A DNA stretch of 64,000 nucleotides, taken from the NCBI RefSeq assembly GCF_009834225.1, contig NZ_CP047176.1, positions 2,914,001 through 2,978,000 of the forward strand, in the 5' to 3' direction. Under the pieces are notes generated by a model that was not told the DNA's origin, made no database searches, and was given only the letters and a program-made list of their open reading frames with translations. Of the stretch, positions 17,261 to 26,100 are shown one piece after another. This DNA is from Rathayibacter sp. VKM Ac-2759. GTDB lineage: Bacteria > Actinomycetota > Actinomycetes > Actinomycetales > Microbacteriaceae. Position numbers and translations under genes: made by a program. Position 1 is the stretch's first letter. Every line of letters begins with the position of its first letter.

Positions 17261-18952
17261 CTAGGAGGCGGCGATCGCCTCGGTCACGGCGGACCGTGCG
17301 TCGGCGGCGCTGTCGGCCGCGAGCGCGAGCTCGGCGAACCGCTGGGCGTCCGCGAGCGTGTGCTCCGCCAGCTCGGCGCGGACGTCGGCGAGAGCCGACG
17401 GCGACATCGAGAGGGTGGTCGCGCCGAGGCCGACGAGGACGACGGCGAGCAGCGGGTCCGCGGCGGCCTCGCCGCAGATGCCGACGGGCTTGCCCAGTGC
17501 GGCGCCCGCGCGGCCGACCTCGCCGACGAGGCGGAGGACGGCGGGGTGCCACGGGTCCTGGTAGGCCGACACTGTGCCGAGCATGCGGTCGGCGGCGAGG
17601 GTGTACTGGGTCAGGTCGTTGGTGCCGATCGACGCGAAGTCGGCGACGCCGAGGATGCGGTCGGCGAGCAGCGCCGAGGAGGGGACCTCGACCATGACGC
17701 CGGCGGTGCGGATGCCGAGCTCCTTCGCCATCGCGGTGAAGTAGCGGGTCTCGTCGACCGTCGCGACCATCGGCGCCATGACCCAGAGGTCGGCGTCGGT
17801 CGCCGCGTCGGCCTGCGCGAGGGCGGTCAGCTGGTCGCGGAGGATCTGCTCGCTCGCCCGGAGCGCACGGAGGCCGCGCAGACCCAGGGCCGGGTTCTCC
17901 TCGTGGTTGTCGTTGAGGAAGGCGAGCGGCTTGTCGGCTCCGGCATCGAGGGCGCGGACGACGACCTTGCGGCCGGGGAACGCGGCGAGCAGGCGCGTGT
18001 ACTGCTCCGCCTGCTCGGCGACCGAGGGCGCCTCCTTCGCGTCGAGGAAGAGGAACTCGGTGCGGAAGAGCCCGACGCCCTCCGCGCCCAGCTCGACGGC
18101 CTGCTCGGCGCCGTCGGCCGAGCCGAGGTTCGCGAGCAGCGGCACCGCGTGGCCGTCGGCGAGCGCGCCGGGGACGACGGGAGCGGCGAGCATCTCGGCC
18201 CGCTGGGCGATCGACGCCTTCGCCTCGCCGATCTCGGAGTCGGAGGGGTTCACCGTCACGACCCCGGAGGAGGCGTCGAGGATGACGAGCTGTCCGTCGC
18301 GCAGATCGAGCGCGCCGGTCGTGCCGACGATCGCGGTGATCGACTTCTCGCGGGCGAGGATCGCCGTGTGCGAGGTCGGGCCGCCGTCGCTCGTGATGAG
18401 CCCGAGCACCTTGTCGAGGTCGAGCAGGGCGGTGTCCGCCGGCGCGAGGTCGCGGGCGACGAGCACGAACGGCTCGTCCGACTCGGGGACGCCCGGAGCG
18501 GCGACGCCGCGGAGGTGCGCGACGACACGCTGCGAGACGTCGTCGAGATCGGTCGCGCGCTCGGCCATGTAGCCGCCCATCGCCACCAGCAGGTCGCGGA
18601 AGCCGGCGAACGCCTCGTGCACCGCGCGCTCGGCGGTCTTGCCGCCGGCGATCCGCGTCTTCACGTCGTCGGCGAGCGACGGGTCCTCGGCCATCAGCGC
18701 CTGGGCGTCGAGGACGTCCTTCGCGGAGCCGCCCGCCCGCTCACCGCGGTGGCGGATCGTCGCGGCGGTCGCGGAGAGCGACGAGACCGCGCGCTCCTCC
18801 TCCTGGACGGCGGAGCGCGCGCTCGCCACGTCCTCGGGCTCGGGCAGCGGATCGGGCATGCGCAGGATCGGCCCGAGGGCCAGTCCGCGACCGACACCGG
18901 TGCCCTGCAGCTTCGCGGAGGCGTAGGCGGTCGAAGGGGTGGACAGCGTCAT
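17261..18952 (-). CDS. ptsI: phosphoenolpyruvate--protein phosphotransferase (PTS enzyme I)
   Basis: General PTS enzyme that takes phosphate from PEP and hands it to HPr. The 563-residue protein has the HPr-binding N-terminal domain, the swivelling phosphohistidine domain with His195 in SDGGPTSHTAILAR, and a C-terminal PEP-binding barrel (LFRTEFLFLD, SIGTNDLTQYTLA, PVGICGEAA). The ATG is at 18952. The 225 bp upstream, before ptsH, contain two 25-bp direct repeats, so ptsI may have its own regulated promoter instead of depending on ptsH transcription. Confidence 0.96.
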   Translation of the reverse strand: MTLSTPSTAYASAKLQGTGVGRGLALGPILRMPDPLPEPEDVASARSAVQEEERAVSSLSATAATIRHRGERAGGSAKDVLDAQALMAEDPSLADDVKTRIAGGKTAERAVHEAFAGFRDLLVAMGGYMAERATDLDDVSQRVVAHLRGVAAPGVPESDEPFVLVARDLAPADTALLDLDKVLGLITSDGGPTSHTAILAREKSITAIVGTTGALDLRDGQLVILDASSGVVTVNPSDSEIGEAKASIAQRAEMLAAPVVPGALADGHAVPLLANLGSADGAEQAVELGAEGVGLFRTEFLFLDAKEAPSVAEQAEQYTRLLAAFPGRKVVVRALDAGADKPLAFLNDNHEENPALGLRGLRALRASEQILRDQLTALAQADAATDADLWVMAPMVATVDETRYFTAMAKELGIRTAGVMVEVPSSALLADRILGVADFASIGTNDLTQYTLAADRMLGTVSAYQDPWHPAVLRLVGEVGRAGAALGKPVGICGEAAADPLLAVVLVGLGATTLSMSPSALADVRAELAEHTLADAQRFAELALAADSAADARSAVTEAIAAS

Positions 18953-19035
18953 GAGTGCTCGGTTCCTGTCGGTCGGTCTCGTCGGTGAGACGGGGAGCGG
19001 GTGTCGAGTGGTGGGTGTGAACAGCCCTAGTTCGC

Positions 19036-19090
19036 AGGGGCGGTAGGCGACCCATCGAGGTTCTGAGGGGCGGTATGCGACCCATTGAGG
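19036..19090. repeat. pair of 25-bp direct repeats upstream of ptsI
   Basis: Copies 19036-19060 and 19066-19090 (AGGGGCGGTANGCGACCCAT then NGAGG) differ at two positions and are 30 bp apart, close to three DNA turns. They lie 84-138 bp upstream of the ptsI ATG, where paired operator sites would be expected. No regulator can be assigned. Confidence 0.6.
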
Positions 19091-19177
19091 GTCGCCGTCG
19101 CGTCGCGAGGTCTTCCGCGGCTCTCGGCGCTTGTGAGCGCCGCGCTGCCGCGTTTCTTTCGACGCATCACGACGCCG

Positions 19178-19444
19178 TCAGGCGTCGTGATCCGTCGAGA
19201 GGAACTCGGCCAGCTCGTCGAGCACGGCCTGCTCGTTGTCGCCCTCGACGGTGAGGGTGAGGTCGTCGCCGTGCTCGATGCCGAGCGAGATGATGCCGAG
19301 GATCGAGGCGGCGTTCACCGCGGTGGACTCGCCCTTCTTGACGAGGACCTTCTGGCCCGACTTCGCCGCGGCCTGGCTGAACAGCGAGGCGGGGCGGGCG
19401 TGGAGGCCCTTCGAGGATGCGACCTGAACCGTGCGCTCGACCAT
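19178..19444 (-). CDS. ptsH: PTS phosphocarrier protein HPr
   Basis: Small carrier that moves phosphate from EI to the EIIA domains. It has 88 residues starting MVERTVQVASSKGLHARPAS, so the active histidine is His15. The segment NAASILGIISLGI places a serine at position 47, matching the regulatory Ser46 of Firmicutes HPr; no HPr kinase is present in the window. It lies between the orphan EIIB gene (35 bp upstream) and ptsI. Confidence 0.95.
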   Translation of the reverse strand: MVERTVQVASSKGLHARPASLFSQAAAKSGQKVLVKKGESTAVNAASILGIISLGIEHGDDLTLTVEGDNEQAVLDELAEFLSTDHDA

Positions 19445-19479
19445 GAACGTGTCTCCTTGGATCTGCAGCCGCGGCTGCG

Positions 19480-19869
19480 TCAGTGGTGCCCGGAGTCGGG
19501 CTCGGCGCCCGGCGGCGCCGTCTGGACGGAGGTGTCCCCCACCGGTTCCGCGACCGCGCGAGCGGCGAGGAGGACCGGGAGGGTGTCGAGCACGGCATCG
19601 GCACCGTGCGCTCCGAAGACGTCGTGCGGGAGGAGGGCGGCCACGACTCCGACACGCGCCGCCTGGAGGCGGAGCCCGTCGAACTGCGACTCGAGATGCG
19701 GCCCCACGAGGAGGGCGTCCGACCCCGGGAGGGACTCGGTGAGCCCCGGGAGGCTCTCCGACCGGAACGAGGCGGTGATGCCCCGCTCCTTCGCGCCCGC
19801 TCGCAGCCGGTGGGCCAGGAACGTGCTCGACGCGCCTGCACCGCAGACGATCAGGATCCTCTGCACCAC
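19480..19869 (-). CDS. orphan PTS enzyme IIB, lactose/chitobiose-like
   Basis: Small cytoplasmic protein of 129 residues. The first 100 or so match the EIIB phosphocysteine fold: MVQRILIVCGAGASSTFLAHRL puts Cys9 in the P-loop-like phosphate site, followed by SDALLVGPHLESQFDGL. The last 25 residues are a Pro/Gly-rich tail ending in two histidines. No separate EIIC or EIIA of the lactose/cellobiose class is nearby; the neighbours are HPr, EI, the mannitol EIICB (which already has its own EIIB) and a PRD activator on the other strand. It may serve a distant permease or act as a signal to the regulator. Confidence 0.8.
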   Translation of the reverse strand: MVQRILIVCGAGASSTFLAHRLRAGAKERGITASFRSESLPGLTESLPGSDALLVGPHLESQFDGLRLQAARVGVVAALLPHDVFGAHGADAVLDTLPVLLAARAVAEPVGDTSVQTAPPGAEPDSGHH

Positions 19870-19944
19870 GTCCGCCTCCTCGCGCCCCGGCCTGCCTCAC
19901 TGCACAACGTCTTCATTGAAGCATCACGCAGGAGGCGGTCACCC

Positions 19945-19970
19945 GCCCCGCAGACAATCTTCCGCGGGGC
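19945..19970. promoter_or_regulatory. dyad in the orphan EIIB-activator divergent gap
   Basis: GCCCCGC and GCGGGGC face each other around 12 nt in the 261-bp gap between the EIIB gene and the PRD activator. A smaller dyad CTTCA-T-TGAAG lies at 19911-19921. Either could be an operator or leader hairpin for the PTS genes. Confidence 0.35.
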
Positions 19971-20130
19971 AGGAAGCACGGATTCCCGGGCGTCGGCGCG
20001 GGGGTCCCCGGACGGACGCCGAGATGATTGACTGCTGGGACGACGACTCGCGGATCTCGCGAGGAGCGGGCCGGCGGCGGGACGGCGGTGCTCCTCGTGG
20101 CGAACCCGATCCGCACGCCTGGAGCCCTGG

Positions 20131-22050
20131 ATGCCTGACAACCGCGAACGCCTGCTGGAGTACCTCTCCCGCGCGGACGGCTGGGTGACCGCGCACGAGC
20201 TCGCCGACCGGCTCGGAGTCACCACCCGGAGCGTCCGCAGCTACGTCACCGCCGTCAAGGCGCAGGCCGCGCCGCTGGAGCCCGTGGAGTCCTCCGCCAA
20301 CGGCTACCGCCTCGCCCGCGAGGCCTACTCGGCGTTCGTCGACGCCCAGCGGCTGCGCGACGTCGAGCCCGACACTCCCCGCGACCGGCTGTACAGCATC
20401 GTCCGGCGCCTGGTCGACTCCGACGACGGACTCGACGCGGTCGCCCTCGCGGAGGCGCTGTCGGTCAGCGAGTCGACGGTCGAGTCGGATCTCCGACGGG
20501 TCAAGACCCTGGCCGACGAGGCCGGGCTGACCCTCGCCCGCCGCGCCGCGCTGGTCCGGCTCGAGGGCAGCGAGGAGGCTCGCCGGCGGCTCATCTCGCG
20601 CATGTTCCGCGACGAGAGCGCGCAGGGCGTGTTCACCCTCGACGACGTCCAGCGCGAGTTCGCCTCGCCCGGCCTGGGCGCCTTCAAGACCGAGCTGCTG
20701 ACCGAGCTGGAGTCGCGCGGCTACTACATCAACGACTACGGCGTGAACAGCGTGCTCCTCCACATCGCCATCGCCGTCGACCGCGTCTCACGGGGCATCG
20801 GCGATCCGGCGGGGGCGCGCCCCTCCCCCGCGATCCACGGCGAGCTCGCCGCGGTGCTGGCAGAGCTCGTCGAGCGCCACTTCGCCACCCGGCTCACGGA
20901 CGCCGAGCTGGCGCAGCTGGCGATCCTGATGACGACGCGCGTCGCCACTCCGGGCCAGAACGAGCCGGTGTCCGCCGTCGTCGAGAACTACGTGGACCCC
21001 GCCGACCTCGCCGTCGTGCGGCAGCTCGTCGCGGAGGTGAACCGCGAGTACCTGGTCGACCTCGACGACGAGGGCTTCATCGTGCGCCTGGCCCTGCACG
21101 TGCGCAACCTGATCGCCCGCGCCTCCGAGGGCGGCTACTCCCGCAACCCGCTGACCCGCTCGATCAAGACCAGCTTCCCGATGACCTACGAGATCGCGGT
21201 GTTCCTCGCGAGCGGGCTGCAGCGCCGACGGGGCATCGTGGTCAACGAGGACGAGATCGCCTACATCGCGCTGCACGTCGGCTCGTTCCTCGAGCGCGTC
21301 TCGCGGCGGGAGGAGCGCCTCTCGTGCGTGATCGTCTGCCCGAACTACTACGACCTCGCCCACATGCTCCGCCTGCGGGTCGAGCGCTCGCTGGGCACCG
21401 AGGTCGAGGTCCGCTCGCTCATCACGCGGAGCGACGTCGACTGGGACCGCCTCACCGCGGACATCGTCATCACCACCATCGACGAGCGGACCTACTCCGA
21501 CGAGGTCGTCGTCGTGCAGCCGTTCCTCACCGACCACGACGTGGAGGCGGTGCGCCGCGCCATCGCGCGCGTCCGGCGCCATCGCAGGCGCGCGCAGATC
21601 AAGGACGAGCTGCTGCAGTTCTTCGACGGGGCGCTGTTCTTCCGCAACCTGCACGCCCGCGACGAGTCGGCGATGATCCGGCTCCTCGGCGAGCGGATGA
21701 TCGCCGAGGGCATCATCGACGAGGACTACGTCGACGGCGCCATCGAGCGCGAGCGGATGAGCTCCACGGCGTTCACCGACAACCTCGCCGTCCCGCACGC
21801 GATGGCGATGAGCGCGAAGCGCACCTCCATCGCGATCGTCGTCAACGACGTGCCGATGGAGTGGGGCGAGCAGCGCGTGAACGTGATCGCGATGATCGCG
21901 TTCGCCTCGGCCGGCCGCAGCACCTTCCAGTCGGTCTTCGACCAGTTCGTCGAGGTCTTCGCCGAGCGCGCCGAGGTGCAGCGCCTGATCCGCCGCTCCA
22001 CCGACTTCGGCAGCTTCATCGAGGAGCTCGTCCGCGTCTTCGACAGCTGA
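20131..22050 (+). CDS. mtlR: PRD/EIIB/EIIA-domain transcriptional activator (MtlR/BglG type)
   Basis: Sugar-responsive regulator of 639 residues, divergent from the PTS genes. Domains in order: a winged helix (about 5-60, WVTAHELADRLGVTTRSVRSY), a second helix-turn-helix (about 85-140, ALAEALSVSESTVESDLRRV), PRD1 and PRD2 (about 170-400, with His211, His323 and His382 in the phosphorylatable positions), an EIIB-like domain (Cys403 in VIVCPNYYD) and an EIIA-like domain (His556 in LAVPHAMAM). This is the layout of Bacillus MtlR, whose activity is set by PTS phosphorylation. The symbol is inferred from architecture and from the mannitol genes next door. Confidence 0.88.
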   Translation: MPDNRERLLEYLSRADGWVTAHELADRLGVTTRSVRSYVTAVKAQAAPLEPVESSANGYRLAREAYSAFVDAQRLRDVEPDTPRDRLYSIVRRLVDSDDGLDAVALAEALSVSESTVESDLRRVKTLADEAGLTLARRAALVRLEGSEEARRRLISRMFRDESAQGVFTLDDVQREFASPGLGAFKTELLTELESRGYYINDYGVNSVLLHIAIAVDRVSRGIGDPAGARPSPAIHGELAAVLAELVERHFATRLTDAELAQLAILMTTRVATPGQNEPVSAVVENYVDPADLAVVRQLVAEVNREYLVDLDDEGFIVRLALHVRNLIARASEGGYSRNPLTRSIKTSFPMTYEIAVFLASGLQRRRGIVVNEDEIAYIALHVGSFLERVSRREERLSCVIVCPNYYDLAHMLRLRVERSLGTEVEVRSLITRSDVDWDRLTADIVITTIDERTYSDEVVVVQPFLTDHDVEAVRRAIARVRRHRRRAQIKDELLQFFDGALFFRNLHARDESAMIRLLGERMIAEGIIDEDYVDGAIERERMSSTAFTDNLAVPHAMAMSAKRTSIAIVVNDVPMEWGEQRVNVIAMIAFASAGRSTFQSVFDQFVEVFAERAEVQRLIRRSTDFGSFIEELVRVFDS

Positions 22051-22150
22051 CCGCCGAGCATCCGCACCGCCGAAGGCCGTGGTTCGCGACAGCGATACTC
22101 GAGGGTCCGCTCCGCCTGCGTCCTGTCGACCGGGTCTGGTCCGCCGGGTC

Positions 22151-22186
22151 GGCGGCCGGATCGGCGGCCGGATCGGCGGCCGGATC
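22151..22186. repeat. 12-bp tandem repeat
   Basis: Three exact copies of GGCGGCCGGATC in the convergent gap between the activator gene and map, directly abutting the left arm of the inverted repeat at 22187. Confidence 0.85.
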
Positions 22187-22275
22187 GGGTGGGGTACCTC
22201 GTCACGGCTCCCTCCCGAGCGCCTGCGGCGCTTCCGCCAGACCCGAGCCAGGAGCCGCGACGAGGCACCCCACCC
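22187..22275. repeat. inverted repeat with 25-bp arms
   Basis: Arms 22187-22211 and 22251-22275 are reverse complements with two mismatches (the left arm begins GGGTGGGGTACCTCGTC). The 39-nt loop holds the segment CGCCAGACCCGAGCC, which pairs with the loop of the next inverted repeat. Possible terminator for the upstream activator gene. Confidence 0.75.
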
Positions 22276-22341
22276 GCTCCTCTGGTTCAGAACGCGTTCT
22301 CGTACTGGAGGGGAGCTGTCGCGCTCCCCCGCAGCAGCGGA

Positions 22342-22432
22342 GGGAGGGTGCTGTCGTCCTCTCGCGCCCGGCTCGGGTCTGGCGGGCGCCCGAAGGGCGC
22401 GGGATGGCGCGAGAGGACGACAGCACCCTCCC
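22342..22432. repeat. inverted repeat with perfect 27-bp arms
   Basis: Arms 22342-22368 and 22406-22432 are exact reverse complements (left arm begins GGGAGGGTGCTGTCGTCCTC). The 37-nt loop contains GGCTCGGGTCTGGCG, complementary to part of the loop at 22212-22250, so the two hairpins could also pair with each other. It ends 46 bp from the map stop and probably terminates map (minus strand). Confidence 0.8.
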
Positions 22433-22477
22433 GATCCCCCTCCGACGGCTGATGACAACCGGCGCCCCGATCGCGGG

Positions 22478-23323
22478 TCAGGCGAAGGGGGTCGGCACGA
22501 TGCCGTACTGCGCCAGGCCTGCCGCGCCGCCGTCAGCGAGGGTGGTCACCCAGATGCCGTCGCGGTGCACCGCGACCGAGTGCTCCCAGTGCGCAGCCAT
22601 GCTGCCGTCGACCGTGGCGACGGTCCAGTCGTCGTCGCGCACGAGCGTCTCGGCGCTGCCCGCCGTGACCATCGGCTCGATGGCGACGACCAGGCCGGGC
22701 TTCACCTCGGGGCCGCGCTGACGCACGCGGTAGTTGAACACCGGCGGGGCCTCGTGCATCGTGCGGCCGATGCCGTGCCCGATGTAGTCGGTGAGGATCC
22801 CGAAGACGCGGCCGGACTTCTCGGCCTCGTCCTCGACGTACTCCTCGATCGCCGCGCCGACCTCGTTGAGGTGGCGGGCGGAGGCGAGAGCCGCGATCCC
22901 GCGCCAGAGCGCCCCCTCGGTCACCCGGGAGAGCTCGGCGCGCGCGGCGACCTCGTCCGGTCGCGCGGGATCCGGCAGGACGATCGTCATGGCGGAGTCG
23001 CCGTTCCAGCCGTCGATCTCGGCGCCGCTGTCGATCGACACGATGTCGCCGGCCCGCAGCACCCGCTCCCCCGGGATCCCGTGGACGACCTCGTCGTCGA
23101 CCGACGCGCAGATCGTGTGGCGGTAGCCGGGCACCAGCTTGAAGTTCGAGTGCCCTCCGAGCCCGACGATCGCCGCCTCCGCGACGGCGTCGAGCTCGAG
23201 CGTCGTGACACCCGGACGGATCATCGCCCGCACGGCGTCGAGCGACGCGGCGGTCGCGAGACCCGGGGCGAGCATCGACCGCAGCTGAGCGGGGGTCTTG
23301 TAGAGGGAGGAGCGCAGCGCCAC
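22478..23323 (-). CDS. map: type I methionine aminopeptidase
   Basis: Removes the initiator methionine from new proteins. The protein has 281 residues with the pita-bread metalloprotease fold. Metal-binding positions are seen in VSIDSGAEIDGWNGDSAMT (two Asp), IGHGIGRTMHEAP (His), AIEPMV (Glu) and HWEHSVAV (Glu). The start is GTG at 23321-23323. It is last gene of the spc operon, 3 bp after the adk stop, an arrangement conserved across bacteria. Confidence 0.96.
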   Translation of the reverse strand: MALRSSLYKTPAQLRSMLAPGLATAASLDAVRAMIRPGVTTLELDAVAEAAIVGLGGHSNFKLVPGYRHTICASVDDEVVHGIPGERVLRAGDIVSIDSGAEIDGWNGDSAMTIVLPDPARPDEVAARAELSRVTEGALWRGIAALASARHLNEVGAAIEEYVEDEAEKSGRVFGILTDYIGHGIGRTMHEAPPVFNYRVRQRGPEVKPGLVVAIEPMVTAGSAETLVRDDDWTVATVDGSMAAHWEHSVAVHRDGIWVTTLADGGAAGLAQYGIVPTPFA

Positions 23324-23326
23324 GGC

Positions 23327-23950
23327 TCAGGCGGCCGACGGGTCGTCGACCAGTCCGCCGACGCGGTGGCCCTCGAGGGCCGTCACGATGCGGTCTGTGA
23401 CCTCGTCGACCGGTCCGAGACCGTCGACGACCACGACCAGCCCGCGGGCCGCGTAGACGTCGATGAGCGGCGCCGTCTGCTCCTCGTACAGCGCGAGGCG
23501 GCGTCGGATGACGTCCTCGGTGTCATCGCTGCGGCCCTGCTCCGAGGAGCGCTTGAGCAGGCGTCCGACGACCTCGTCGGGGTCGGCCGTCAGCTGGACC
23601 ACGGCGTCGAGGCGATTGCCGTCCGAGGCGAGGATGCGGTCGAGCTCGTCGACCTGCTCCGTCGTCCGCGGGTAGCCGTCGAGCAGGAACCCGGTCGAGA
23701 CGTCGGCCTCCTGGAGGCGGTCGTGCACGATCGCGTTGGTCAGCTCGTCGGGGACGTACTTCCCCGCGTCGAGGTAGGCCTTGGCCTGGAGCCCGAGCTC
23801 CGTCTCGTTCGAGACGTTCATCCGGAAGATGTCGCCCGTCGAGATGGCCGGGACCCCGAGGATCGCGCAGAGCCGAGCGGCCTGAGTGCCCTTGCCGGCG
23901 CCGGGAGGGCCGATCAGCAGGAGTCGGAAGCCCACCGGGGTCGAGGTCAT
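23327..23950 (-). CDS. adk: adenylate kinase
   Basis: Interconverts ATP + AMP and 2 ADP. It has 207 residues starting at the ATG at 23948-23950. The P-loop [13 protein letters not shown] is at about residues 12-24, AMP-site residues lie in STGDIFR and GYPRT, and there is a short lid ([21 protein letters not shown]) without the four-cysteine zinc site, as in other actinobacterial short-lid enzymes. The ATG overlaps the secY stop (ATGA), so translation is coupled to SecY. Confidence 0.96.
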   Translation of the reverse strand: MTSTPVGFRLLLIGPPGAGKGTQAARLCAILGVPAISTGDIFRMNVSNETELGLQAKAYLDAGKYVPDELTNAIVHDRLQEADVSTGFLLDGYPRTTEQVDELDRILASDGNRLDAVVQLTADPDEVVGRLLKRSSEQGRSDDTEDVIRRRLALYEEQTAPLIDVYAARGLVVVVDGLGPVDEVTDRIVTALEGHRVGGLVDDPSAA

Positions 23951-25269
23951 CGGAGGAGCCCTTCGTAGTGGCGCTGCTGCAGCTGCGAGTCGATCTGCTT
24001 CACCGTCTCGAGTCCGACTCCGACGATGATCAGGATGGACGTGCCGCCGAAGGGGAAGTTCTGGTTCGCACCGACGAGCGCGAGGGCGACGAGCGGCACG
24101 AGCGCGATGAGGCCGAGGTAGATGGATCCGGGCAGCGTCACCCGGGTCAGCACGTAGTTCAGGTACTCGGCGGTGGGCCGACCGGCGCGGATGCCGGGGA
24201 TGAAGCCGCCGTAGCGCTTCATGTTGTCGGCGACCTCGTCGGGGTTGAACGTGATGGCGACGTAGAAGTAGGTGAACCCGACGATCAGGAGGAAGTACAG
24301 CGCCATGTAGAGCGGGTGGTCGCCCTGGGTCAGGTAGTTGGTGATCCAGGTCACCCAGAACGGCGCCTCCTCGCCCGCGGCCGGCTGGTTGAACTGGGCG
24401 ATCAGCGCGGGCAGGTACAGCAGCGACGAGGCGAAGATGACGGGCACGACGCCGGCCATGTTGACCTTGATCGGGATGTAGGTGTTGTTGCCGCCGTAGG
24501 TGCGGCGCCCGACCATCCGCTTGGCGTACTGCACCGGGATGCGCCGCTGCGACTGCTCGACGAAGACGACGGCCACGACGAGGACGAGGCCGACGCCGAG
24601 GACGAGCAGGAAGGTCTCGAAGCCGCGCGACTGCGCGATCGACCAGAGCGAGGTGGGGAACTGGGCCGCGATCGAGGTGAAGATCAGCAGCGACATGCCG
24701 TTGCCGATGCCGCGCTCGGTGATGAGCTCGCCCATCCACATGATGATGCCGGTGCCCGCGGTCATGGTGATGACCATGAGCAGGATCGAGTACCAGGCGT
24801 CCGTGGTGATCAGCGCGGAGCACTCGGGGACGCCCGAGTTGCCGAAGAGCGCGCCGGAGCGGGCGACCGTGATCAGGGTGGTGGACTGCAGGACACCGAG
24901 CGCGATCGTGAGATAGCGGGTGTACTGCGTCAGCTTCGCCTGACCGGACTGACCCTCCTTGTAGAGGGTCTCGAAGTGAGGGATCACCACGCGCAGCAGC
25001 TGCACGATGATCGACGCCGTGATGTACGGCATGATCCCGAGCGCGAAGATCGACAGCTGGAGCAGTGCTCCGCCGCTGAAGAGGTTCACGAGCTCGTAGA
25101 GACCCGAGGTGCCCTGGTTGCCGGCGAGACAGGCCTGCACGGCGCTGAAGCTGACGAACGGAGCAGGGATGAAGGATCCCAGCCGGAAGATCGCCACGAT
25201 CGCGAGAGTGAAGCCGATCTTGCGGCGGAGGTCGGGGGTGCGGAAGATCCGCGCAACGGCGCCAAACAC
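23947..25269 (-). CDS. secY: preprotein translocase subunit SecY
   Basis: Channel-forming subunit of the Sec translocase. It has 440 residues with about ten predicted membrane segments. It starts with GTG at 25267-25269 ([20 protein letters not shown]). Family signatures include the plug-region [19 protein letters not shown] and [15 protein letters not shown] in segment 2, and [13 protein letters not shown]. It follows rplO with a strong hairpin in the 121-bp gap and overlaps adk by 4 bp. Confidence 0.97.
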   Translation of the reverse strand: MFGAVARIFRTPDLRRKIGFTLAIVAIFRLGSFIPAPFVSFSAVQACLAGNQGTSGLYELVNLFSGGALLQLSIFALGIMPYITASIIVQLLRVVIPHFETLYKEGQSGQAKLTQYTRYLTIALGVLQSTTLITVARSGALFGNSGVPECSALITTDAWYSILLMVITMTAGTGIIMWMGELITERGIGNGMSLLIFTSIAAQFPTSLWSIAQSRGFETFLLVLGVGLVLVVAVVFVEQSQRRIPVQYAKRMVGRRTYGGNNTYIPIKVNMAGVVPVIFASSLLYLPALIAQFNQPAAGEEAPFWVTWITNYLTQGDHPLYMALYFLLIVGFTYFYVAITFNPDEVADNMKRYGGFIPGIRAGRPTAEYLNYVLTRVTLPGSIYLGLIALVPLVALALVGANQNFPFGGTSILIIVGVGLETVKQIDSQLQQRHYEGLLR

Positions 25270-25308
25270 TACCTAAGGTCTCCTGCTCAGTTCTTGGTGC
25301 GGGATACA

Positions 25309-25375
25309 GGTCGAGCTTGTCACGCGCTCCCCCGTGGGACGTGTCCCGGGGGGAGTCGGCGTGACAAGCTCGACC
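25309..25375 (-). promoter_or_regulatory. very stable hairpin between rplO and secY
   Basis: A perfect 17-bp outer stem (GGTCGAGCTTGTCACGC at 25309-25325 and its complement at 25359-25375) with a further GC-rich inner pairing. It lies inside the spc operon, where it could end or dampen transcription before secY, or stabilise the upstream r-protein RNA. Confidence 0.7.
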
Positions 25376-25390
25376 GACAAGCTGCTGGTG

Positions 25391-25918
25391 CTACTTGATG
25401 GATCCGCCCGCAGCGACGATCTTCTGCTCAGCGGAGCTGGAGACCTTGTCGACCGCGACGTTCAGCTTAACCGCAATGTCGCCGTCACCGAGGACCTTCA
25501 CCTTCTCGTTCTTGCGAACGGCACCCTTGGCGACGAGGTCACCGATGGTGACGTCACCGCCCTGGGGGTACAGCTCGGCGAGAGCGGAGAGGTTCACGAC
25601 CTGGTACTCGACGCGGAACGGGTTCTTGAACCCGCGCAGCTTCGGGGTGCGCATGTGCAGAGGCATCTGCCCACCCTCGAAGCCGACGCGCACCTGGTAG
25701 CGGGCCTTGGTGCCCTTGGTGCCGCGACCGGCGGTCTTGCCCTTGGAGCCCTCACCGCGGCCGACTCGGGTCTTCGCCTTCTTCGCGCCTGCGGCGGGAC
25801 GGAGGTGGTGGACCTTGAGCACGTGCTCGCGGGTCGCGGACGCCTCGGAGGCGCCCTTCTTCGTGGAGGCCGACGCGGGAGTCGTGGACTCCGCGACAGC
25901 CTGGTTCTTGTCAGCCAT
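25391..25918 (-). CDS. rplO: 50S ribosomal protein L15
   Basis: Large-subunit assembly protein, 175 residues. The L15 core starts near residue 33 ([33 protein letters not shown]) and includes [19 protein letters not shown]. The first 30 residues are a Ser/Thr/Ala-rich extension. Its ATG overlaps the rpmD stop by one base (TAATG). A long hairpin follows its stop. Confidence 0.97.
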   Translation of the reverse strand: MADKNQAVAESTTPASASTKKGASEASATREHVLKVHHLRPAAGAKKAKTRVGRGEGSKGKTAGRGTKGTKARYQVRVGFEGGQMPLHMRTPKLRGFKNPFRVEYQVVNLSALAELYPQGGDVTIGDLVAKGAVRKNEKVKVLGDGDIAVKLNVAVDKVSSSAEQKIVAAGGSIK

Positions 25919-26100
25919 TAGTCAATCTCCTCGACCTTCACCAGGTGGGCGACGGTCTTCACGTATCCGCGGTTCTGAGAGTTGTCCTCGCGGACGACGC
26001 TCTGACCGATCTTCCTGAGGCCGAGCGAGCGCAGCGTGTCGCGCTGGTACTGCTTCTCGCTGACCTTCGACTTGATCTGGGTCACCTTGAGCTGGGCCAT
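25918..26100 (-). CDS. rpmD: 50S ribosomal protein L30
   Basis: A 60-residue large-subunit protein, starting at the ATG at 26098-26100 ([20 protein letters not shown]) and ending [11 protein letters not shown]. The L30 signature [17 protein letters not shown] is intact. It overlaps the rpsE stop by one base and the rplO start by one base. Longer open frames upstream in this phase are antisense or out-of-family sequence. Confidence 0.96.
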   Translation of the reverse strand: MAQLKVTQIKSKVSEKQYQRDTLRSLGLRKIGQSVVREDNSQNRGYVKTVAHLVKVEEID

